NCBI GenBank assembly: GCA_018398805.1
Contig: JAGFBZ010001895.1
Coordinates: forward strand, 248,001 to 312,000
Reading direction: 5' to 3'
Length of the DNA stretch: 64,000 nucleotides
DNA from: Hirundichthys speculiger
Taxonomy: Eukaryota > Chordata > Actinopteri > Beloniformes > Exocoetidae
Below the pieces are notes generated by a model. That model had not been told where the DNA came from. It made no database searches and saw only the letters and a list, made by a program, of their open reading frames with translations. Both the position numbers and the translations under genes were made by a program. This document shows, piece after piece, positions 62,701 to 64,000 of this stretch; within the stretch, counting starts at the first letter, position 1, and each line of letters opens with the position of its first letter.

Positions 62701-63036
62701 TTATGCCATAAAGAATTAAGTCAGTTCTGAAAGCAAAAGGAGGTCCAATCTGGTACTAGCAAGGTGTTCCAAATAAAATAGGTGGTGAGTGTACATATAA
62801 TTATAAATTTTATTTATTTATTTATTTTTATCTTTAGCTAAAGTAGGAATAGGACTTAAAGAATTCAACTTTGTCATGTTGAAGTGACACAACGGCAACT
62901 GTGTGAGTTCTCCTTTGTGTATTAGTAAGTAGTTTAGTGGGAATGCTGAAGGCTGCCAGCACAGAGAGCTTACTGCCTGCCTTCAATTACCTCTACTGCT
63001 GCCTGAGCTTGTCCCCTGCACACAGCACTGACAGAG
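11125..63036 (+). CDS. mei1: mei1, meiotic double-strand-break formation protein 1 (24 coding exons seen, 3' end beyond window)
   Basis: MEI1 is the vertebrate factor (plant relative PRD1) needed for SPO11-dependent meiotic DNA breaks; it works with REC114 and MEI4 on meiotic chromosomes in the nucleus. Twenty-four exons join in one frame: 11125-11277, 11763-11886, 12234-12284, 13234-13307, 14405-14510, 21652-21861, 22554-22732, 23651-23765, 24021-24140, 26781-26880, 30275-30409, 32663-32777, 39523-39614, 39961-40108, 40513-40600, 42895-42955, 43604-43698, 48545-48701, 49355-49505, 50948-51133, 51251-51370, 51631-51814, 61143-61256, 62965-63036. This gives about 983 codons without an internal stop. 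The product is a leucine-rich all-helical (armadillo/HEAT-like) protein with no signal peptide or membrane segment. Human MEI1 is about 1270 residues, so a C-terminal part is missing here and one or more small exons could have been overlooked. Splice phases agree at every junction, which is strong support. The identification rests on recalled family resemblance, not a search. Confidence 0.8.
11763..11886 (+). CDS. mei1: mei1 exon 2
   Basis: Acceptor gatgtgatgcag, donor gtgaga at 11887. Enters in phase 0 and leaves in phase 1. Peptide begins [16 protein letters not shown] and ends in FHFIATLL. The acceptor has a weak pyrimidine tract, so the 5' edge is the least certain part. Confidence 0.72.
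11990..12031. repeat. (CA)n(TA)n microsatellite in mei1 intron 2
   Basis: About 15 CA units passing into TA units, roughly 100 bp after exon 2. Confidence 0.95.
12234..12284 (+). CDS. mei1: mei1 exon 3 (51 nt)
   Basis: Acceptor gacctcctcag, donor gttaag at 12285. Phase 1 in and phase 1 out. Encodes [17 protein letters not shown]. Too short to stand out as an ORF; it is called because both phases fit its neighbours. Confidence 0.72.
13234..13307 (+). CDS. mei1: mei1 exon 4
   Basis: Acceptor gtatgtgcatcag, donor gtaaga at 13308. Phase 1 in, phase 0 out. Peptide [18 protein letters not shown] is the readable core. A competing acceptor at ccag (13243) would put the exon out of frame. Confidence 0.75.
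14405..14510 (+). CDS. mei1: mei1 exon 5
   Basis: Acceptor ttgtttag, donor gtaaga at 14511. Phase 0 in, phase 1 out. Encodes [20 protein letters not shown] and onward to VVTRY. Followed by the longest early intron (7.1 kb). Confidence 0.8.
17640..17925. repeat. Degenerate L2-type LINE/SINE 3' sequence
   Basis: Contains the phrases gggagaacatgccagctcca, cacagaaagaccc and cactgcactactgtgctgcc, characteristic of the widespread vertebrate repeat whose consensus reads as header-like text at L2-type 3' ends. The same family recurs at 52290-52500. Confidence 0.5.
18045..18510. repeat. Fish interspersed repeat, class not determined
   Basis: Phrases such as ggaaggtcttaagcctaacc, gtagagagggagtctgcctc, taacagggaactaatgtaat and gtgctgcagcattctgga match a common teleost interspersed repeat I recognise but cannot class. 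Degenerate. Confidence 0.45.
20010..21170 (-). mobile_element. DNA transposon with decayed Tc1-type transposase
   Basis: On the minus strand the N-terminal helix-turn-helix is readable ([18 protein letters not shown], about 20965-21010), then [35 protein letters not shown] and LWTKAHLKW near 20710-20830. Stops and frameshifts separate the pieces. Flanking phrases (gatttgaaaatctcataaac, tgttactgacctgttgccaa) are those of an abundant fish transposon family. Ends not defined. Confidence 0.6.
21652..21861 (+). CDS. mei1: mei1 exon 6 (longest exon seen)
   Basis: Acceptor ttttgtttaccag, donor gtgaga at 21862. Phase 1 in and out. 70 codons, beginning [19 protein letters not shown]. Helical repeat-type sequence rich in leucine; one of the best anchors for the MEI1 call. 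Confidence 0.85.
22554..22732 (+). CDS. mei1: mei1 exon 7
   Basis: Acceptor catccgttag, donor gtctct at 22733 (poor match beyond GT). Phase 1 in, phase 0 out. Starts [16 protein letters not shown], then a polar Asn/Gln-rich stretch that looks like a loop, and ends PLLLKK. Confidence 0.78.
23106..23260. repeat. Fish interspersed repeat fragment
   Basis: Phrases acatcacccat, aagccacaagtttggca and gttgccatgttggtcttt belong to a common teleost repeat (family name not known to me). Lies in mei1 intron 7. Confidence 0.4.
23651..23765 (+). CDS. mei1: mei1 exon 8
   Basis: Acceptor ttgtctttcag, donor gtaaca at 23766. Phase 0 in, phase 1 out. Encodes [20 protein letters not shown] and continues to FFITADVP, a repeat-like helical pair. 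Confidence 0.82.
24021..24140 (+). CDS. mei1: mei1 exon 9
   Basis: Acceptor catctcttatag, donor gtgaaa at 24141. Phase 1 in and out. Encodes [20 protein letters not shown] and ends in DQCHSIY. Separated from exon 8 by a 255-bp intron. Confidence 0.84.
24141..26780. other. mei1 intron 9; repeat insertion and unrecognised sequence
   Basis: Contains the target-duplicated L2-tail insertion (26004-26153). The block 24910-25340, with gattggggagtctgggg-like text and open minus-strand frames, looks like a decayed transposon but I cannot assign it. Confidence 0.4.
26004..26153. mobile_element. Short LINE/SINE 3'-tail insertion with 13-bp target-site duplication
   Basis: The insert 26017-26140 reads gatggactggcgacctgtcc ... 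tagaaaatggatggatgg, the typical L2-type 3' end with GGAT tail repeats. It is bounded by perfect 13-bp copies of atgtttttctgac at 26004-26016 and 26141-26153. Too short to code; mobilised by a LINE reverse transcriptase. Perfect duplications imply a fairly recent event. Confidence 0.8.
26781..26880 (+). CDS. mei1: mei1 exon 10
   Basis: Acceptor gtgtgtgccag after a GT-rich tract, donor gtggga at 26881. Phase 1 in, phase 2 out. Encodes [20 protein letters not shown] and ends in LLLTQILER. Confidence 0.8.
27925..28760 (-). mobile_element. Tc1-like transposase pseudogene
   Basis: Minus strand reads [20 protein letters not shown] near 28430-28490, the conserved block after the first catalytic Asp of Tc1 transposases, followed by [10 protein letters not shown] and later by a second GCFS. 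Several stops. No clear terminal repeats. In mei1 intron 10. Confidence 0.65.
28782..28907. repeat. Near-perfect 126-bp palindrome
   Basis: Arms 28782-28820 and 28869-28907 (39 bp each) are complementary with two mismatches; the 48-bp centre holds a second stem (gccgcttat / ataagaggc). Parts (gaggcgaaacgtcttc, gtccagttgcctatg) resemble a common fish repeat, so this may be one element folded on itself or two facing copies. Confidence 0.75.
30275..30409 (+). CDS. mei1: mei1 exon 11
   Basis: Acceptor tatgtggacag, donor gtatac at 30410. Phase 2 in and out. Encodes [20 protein letters not shown], then an alanine-rich helix with an AAAAL run. A second AG four bases on would break the frame. Confidence 0.78.
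30410..32662. other. mei1 intron 11; nothing recognised apart from (TTA)n
   Basis: AT-rich, with a (TTA)n tract at 32262-32291. No additional exon or repeat family seen. Confidence 0.5.
32663..32777 (+). CDS. mei1: mei1 exon 12
   Basis: Acceptor ctctcaattctccag, donor gtgagt at 32778 (near consensus). Phase 2 in, phase 0 out. Includes [21 protein letters not shown] perfect 19-bp palindrome begins 57 bases after the donor. Confidence 0.82.
32834..32880. repeat. Perfect 19-bp inverted repeat with 9-base loop
   Basis: Arms 32834-32852 (acagagatagcaatagaga) and 32862-32880 are exact reverse complements; the loop is ctttctctg. It begins 57 bases after the exon 12 donor, so it would form a stem in the mei1 pre-mRNA. 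No T-run follows and no terminator role is implied. Confidence 0.9.
33546..33843 (+). mobile_element. 5'-truncated LINE 3' end with 11-bp target-site duplication
   Basis: Insert 33557-33832 is strikingly GC-rich and keeps an open 80-codon frame (33570-33812): [20 protein letters not shown], then an Arg/Pro-rich stretch and [16 protein letters not shown]. This is the usual extreme C-terminus of a fish non-LTR retrotransposon ORF2, ending in gataagcggaagaagacgg and a short ACGGT tail. Perfect 11-bp copies of acaaatcacat flank it (33546-33556 and 33833-33843). Only the tail after the reverse transcriptase is present, so it is dead but recent. Confidence 0.85.
34577..35639 (-). mobile_element. 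Tc1-like transposon, 3' truncated, transposase with stops
   Basis: The 5' terminal repeat lies at 35605-35639 (gggggccgaatactttcgca followed by aggcactgta). Reading leftward, a transposase starts at 35238 ([18 protein letters not shown]). Helix-turn-helix, [20 protein letters not shown], then [20 protein letters not shown] with the first catalytic Asp and [14 protein letters not shown]. At least three in-frame stops. Ends near 34577 without the second and third catalytic residues or the other terminal repeat. Confidence 0.85.
35900..38240 (+). mobile_element. L2/Rex1-type LINE, endonuclease and reverse transcriptase relic
   Basis: Order of readable pieces: endonuclease ([13 protein letters not shown] near 36120), a linker ([20 protein letters not shown] near 36570), the reverse transcriptase start ([20 protein letters not shown], 37063), [20 protein letters not shown] (37240) and, after a frameshift, [20 protein letters not shown] (37560). 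The active-site region near 37490-37510 reads as SDD instead of ADD and is frame-broken. The 3' end is attaaagtatttttgaaatg near 38215-38238. Non-functional: many stops and frameshifts, 5' truncated. Confidence 0.8.
38255..38339. repeat. (TA)n(TATG)n microsatellite at LINE 3' end
   Basis: TA repeat followed by about ten TATG units, directly after the LINE tail and possibly seeded by it. Confidence 0.9.
38635..39433 (+). mobile_element. hAT-type element with BED-finger remnant and 8-bp target duplication
   Basis: Element 38643-39425 starts cacgtgtcaaacacaaggcc and ends gagtctgccacccctg; the outer ends are imperfectly inverted. Flanks ccttagat (38635-38642) and gcttagat (39426-39433) match at 7 of 8 bases, as expected for hAT insertion. 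Inside, a plus-strand relic reads [20 protein letters not shown] followed by QHFDSKH, the Cys-Cys-His-His BED finger of hAT transposases; the catalytic part is gone. Non-autonomous. Confidence 0.75.
39523..39614 (+). CDS. mei1: mei1 exon 13
   Basis: Acceptor ctgtttaattgcag, donor gtcaga at 39615. Phase 0 in, phase 2 out. Encodes a basic stretch ([20 protein letters not shown]) followed by [12 protein letters not shown] hAT element ends about 100 bases upstream in the intron. Confidence 0.8.
39961..40108 (+). CDS. mei1: mei1 exon 14
   Basis: Acceptor tatgtgttaaag, donor gtgaga at 40109. Phase 2 in, phase 0 out. Begins [19 protein letters not shown] and ends DSVWIPTVL. Confidence 0.78.
40513..40600 (+). 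CDS. mei1: mei1 exon 15
   Basis: Acceptor gtgtgcacccag, donor gtgagc at 40601. Phase 0 in, phase 1 out. Encodes [20 protein letters not shown] and ends AFAKKL. A stronger-looking acceptor 23 bases upstream (atgtctctag, ends 40489) would shift the frame and put TAG just before the donor. The later AG was therefore chosen, and it alone matches the phases of exons 14 and 16. Confidence 0.76.
40601..42894. other. mei1 intron 15; nothing recognised
   Basis: AT-rich. A plus-strand open frame at 42064-42318 has no recognised domain or splice context. Confidence 0.45.
42895..42955 (+). CDS. mei1: mei1 exon 16 (61 nt)
   Basis: Acceptor cttctcccctctag, donor gtactc at 42956. Phase 1 in, phase 2 out. 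Encodes [20 protein letters not shown]. The only frame of three that fits both neighbours. Confidence 0.78.
43604..43698 (+). CDS. mei1: mei1 exon 17
   Basis: Acceptor ttttaattctttcag, donor gtatgc at 43699. Phase 2 in, phase 1 out. Encodes [20 protein letters not shown] and ends GCYQ. A second open frame exists in this exon but does not agree with exon 16. Confidence 0.8.
43699..48544. other. mei1 intron 17 (4.8 kb); one MITE, otherwise unrecognised
   Basis: Pyrimidine-rich blocks (about 43440-43600, 46100-46600) and poly-A/T runs. The only recognised insert is at 47223-47562. Confidence 0.45.
47215..47570. mobile_element. Short hAT-type MITE
   Basis: Ends aagggctggtcaatatat (47223) and ggtaatattgcccagctcta (to 47562) are imperfect inverted repeats. 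Flanks ccatagac and gcacagac match at 6 of 8 bases. 340 bp, no coding capacity. Confidence 0.55.
48545..48701 (+). CDS. mei1: mei1 exon 18
   Basis: Acceptor ttgctcattcccag, donor gtaata at 48702. Phase 1 in, phase 2 out. Encodes [20 protein letters not shown] and ends [10 protein letters not shown]. Confidence 0.82.
49355..49505 (+). CDS. mei1: mei1 exon 19
   Basis: Acceptor gtgtgtaatccag, donor gtaact at 49506. Phase 2 in, phase 0 out. Encodes [20 protein letters not shown] and ends EKSPNLDG. Confidence 0.82.
49506..50947. other. mei1 intron 19; nothing recognised
   Basis: No exon with 0/0 phase and coding character was found. Ordinary AT-rich intron sequence. Confidence 0.45.
50948..51133 (+). 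CDS. mei1: mei1 exon 20
   Basis: Acceptor attgttcttttcaag, donor gtaagg at 51134. Phase 0 in and out, 62 codons. Includes [20 protein letters not shown] and [11 protein letters not shown]. One of the strongest MEI1 anchors. Confidence 0.86.
51251..51370 (+). CDS. mei1: mei1 exon 21
   Basis: Acceptor gtggttgcag, donor gtgaga at 51371. Phase 0 in and out. Starts with a polar, probably disordered stretch ([20 protein letters not shown]) and ends with the helix [14 protein letters not shown]. Confidence 0.82.
51631..51814 (+). CDS. mei1: mei1 exon 22
   Basis: Acceptor tgtgttcctgcag, donor gtatga at 51815. Phase 0 in, phase 1 out. Encodes [20 protein letters not shown], then [15 protein letters not shown]. 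Followed by the 9.3-kb transposon-filled intron. Confidence 0.85.
52290..52500. repeat. L2-type LINE/SINE 3' fragment
   Basis: Phrases aacctgcgcatctttggact, gtgggagaaatcccatgcaa, gcaaattccacacagaaagg and gacccattgtgctgcc mark the same family as 17640-17925. Confidence 0.6.
52500..52562. repeat. (TTCAG)n minisatellite
   Basis: About twelve TTCAG-type pentamers with C/T changes (ttcacttcac variants), directly abutting the L2 fragment. Confidence 0.85.
54290..54640. repeat. 122-bp tandem repeat, about 2.7 copies
   Basis: The phrase gcttatgtgcccatc recurs at 54337, 54459 and 54581, exactly 122 bases apart, with tttccaaactaaa and gtataacactaacaattgtt alongside. Inside the piggyBac-like element. 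Confidence 0.85.
54870..55240. repeat. Array of six self-complementary 55/66-bp repeats
   Basis: The marker cacagccc recurs at 54892, 54947, 55013, 55079, 55145 and 55200 (spacings 55, 66, 66, 66, 55). Each unit is itself a palindrome: cagcactggacagctccca, a short centre, then gggagctgtccagtgctg. Both strands are open across the array, but the repeat structure explains that. Confidence 0.85.
55361..55405. repeat. (C)n(CA)n microsatellite
   Basis: A run of about 15 C followed by about 14 CA units, inside the piggyBac-like element. Confidence 0.9.
56650..56727. repeat. (TTA)n microsatellite
   Basis: About 24 uninterrupted TTA units followed by a G-run. Confidence 0.95.
57104..57253 (+). mobile_element. 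SINE-like element
   Basis: Starts ggccgccacagtggcgcagt, contains ggctacagtcctcaactccc and ctgctgcatgtcttcc-like text, and ends with aataaagcccacaaaagc and an A-rich tail. This is the general form of a teleost SINE (tRNA-like head, A-rich tail). Target duplications not clear. Confidence 0.55.
58343..58880 (-). mobile_element. Tc1-like transposon, 3' half
   Basis: Terminal repeat tacactatattgtcaaaagt at 58343. On the minus strand the C-terminal transposase is readable: [18 protein letters not shown] (58830-58870) and [20 protein letters not shown] (about 58600-58655), which carries the PDLxxIExLWD block with the last catalytic Glu. A frameshift separates them. The N-terminal half and the other terminal repeat are missing. 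Confidence 0.82.
61143..61256 (+). CDS. mei1: mei1 exon 23
   Basis: A long pyrimidine tract, then tagcag: acceptors at 61139 and 61142 are both usable (NAGNAG) and differ by one alanine. Donor gtgaga at 61257. Phase 1 in and out. Encodes [20 protein letters not shown] and ends in HFKLLYH. Confidence 0.8.
61599..62793 (+). mobile_element. Full-length Tc1-like element, inactive
   Basis: TA at 61599-61600 and 62792-62793. Termini cactcaccagccactttatt and the complement of aataaaataggtggtgagtg are inverted with some mismatches. 1191 bp, the normal Tc1 length. Plus-strand relics: [16 protein letters not shown] (helix region) and [14 protein letters not shown] near 62270-62318. Many stops. It fills most of mei1 intron 23. 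Confidence 0.85.
62965..63036 (+). CDS. mei1: mei1 exon 24 (last exon visible)
   Basis: Acceptor gctgccagcacag with almost no pyrimidine tract, donor gttaga at 63037. Phase 1 in and out. Encodes [20 protein letters not shown] and ends in STDR. Only this frame is open. A Tc1 element ends 173 bases upstream. No fitting next exon is found up to 64000, so the gene continues off the window. Confidence 0.72.
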
Positions 63037-64000
63037 GTTAGACACACTTCACTCCTGTCTCTCTGTTCTTTGTCTGCTTCATGTGTATTTTTTTCTGTTT
63101 TTCTCTTCCAGCATTGCAATTTCCATGAACTAGCTCTTCAGCCTCTTTCTCATTATGTTTCTCCCACTCTATGCTCTGACAGAAATGACAGGCTGATCTT
63201 GATCCATTTAATACTAAAGTGCAAAGGAAATAATAATCATTCAAGCTCGTTTTGCCTCAGTCATGGACTTTGGCTCAGATTCTTGTTTTATTTTTTATTT
63301 CTGTGTTGCTGTAAAGTCTATGAGCTGCTCACATATTTCCACAAAACCATGACAAGTACTCAGGGTCATGTTGTCACCTTGCTAAACATAAATATTTGTA
63401 AGGCATACCAGCCAACACATTTCCTCATCCCCGCAGTAAGTAGTAGGCTGCATTCACATGTGTCACATAAAACAAAACACACACACACAGAGTCCACAAT
63501 GAAAATATATGCTGTCAATAGCACTCCCAACAAAAATTTATTAGTTATTATAGAAAAAAAGGCAGAGTGCCATCTATTTCCATTATATTCTAAGGAAAGC
63601 TCACATCTCCATTGGAATCCCCAAAACCTGGCAACTCCCTCTGAGAGAATATTTGTGAAAATCAGCATAAAAATGTGAAGAGTGGTAGAAGAATAAGGCA
63701 TAAAAAGGAGTTCATTAGATGTGCTCTGTGAGGACTTTATAATATATAAATCTTTAAAATCAAAATCACTCGAATGGAACAAATCCTAAATTGGTATCTG
63801 AAGTTAAAAAAAAAAAAAAATTGAAGTACGGTAATAACTGGTTTAAAAAAAAAGAAAGGGAAAAAAAGAAAAAAGTATTTCAAGGAGTTAATTACTGGAC
63901 ATTTCTTGAAAAGAAGATAACTAAAGACTTAAGTGTTACAAAAGACATTTATTTGATTGATTTTATTACAGGTTAAATAATTCGCCTGCTCAAACGTCCA
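63037..64000. other. mei1 intron 24 start; no further exon found
   Basis: No phase-1 exon with MEI1-like sequence was found after the donor at 63037. Open frames at 63070-63678 lack coding character. The last part is poly-A-rich. Confidence 0.5.

Noticed and set aside
63070..63678. 202-codon plus-strand ORF after mei1 exon 24
   Set aside because: Wrong phase for mei1 exon 25, no recognised domain, biased toward AT-rich codons. Treated as a chance frame.

Overview
The window looks like vertebrate nuclear DNA, most likely from a ray-finned (teleost) fish. Coding sequence is split into short exons with GT-AG introns. The background is AT-rich and full of (TA)n, (CA)n and (TTA)n microsatellites. 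The interspersed repeats are those typical of fish: many Tc1-like DD34E transposons, BED-finger hAT elements, a piggyBac-type element, L2/Rex1-type LINE debris and SINE tails. There is no operon structure, CRISPR array or prokaryotic gene. Most long open frames are chance frames in introns or transposon remnants. All assignments come from reading the sequence and recalling families; no database search was run.

Two host genes can be supported, and they diverge head-to-head. (1) On the minus strand at the left edge are the first four coding exons (8283 down to 1999) of a gene of the ANKFN1 / Wide-awake family. They hold a basic N-terminus, a short ankyrin segment and a coiled-coil-like helix; the rest of the gene lies off the left edge. 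(2) On the plus strand from 11125 to past the right edge is mei1, the vertebrate meiotic double-strand-break factor. I could trace 24 coding exons with mutually consistent phases, about 983 codons. The last exon or exons lie beyond 64000. MEI1 acts with the SPO11 accessory proteins REC114 and MEI4 to allow meiotic DNA break formation.

Layout: 1-1998 is 3' intronic sequence of the ankfn1-like gene with a Tc1 relic. 1999-8283 holds the ankfn1-like exons with two long introns. 8284-11124 is the intergenic divergent region, with a CpG-rich patch, a (TA)51 tract and a diverged direct repeat. 11125-14510 holds mei1 exons 1-5. A 7.1-kb intron to 21651 contains old repeats. 21652-26880 holds exons 6-10, 30275 exon 11 and 32663 exon 12. 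A 6.7-kb intron to 39522 is filled by a LINE 3' end with intact target-site duplication, a Tc1, an L2/Rex1 LINE and a hAT. 39523-43698 holds exons 13-17, 48545-51814 exons 18-22. A 9.3-kb intron contains three DNA transposons nested inside one another. 61143 and 62965 hold exons 23-24.

The most noteworthy structures are the triple nest at 52636-56804, where every layer keeps its own target-site duplication. The innermost, piggyBac-like layer carries a six-unit array of self-complementary 55/66-bp repeats. There are also two strong intronic palindromes at 28782-28907 and 32834-32880. I do not see a convincing undescribed gene system.
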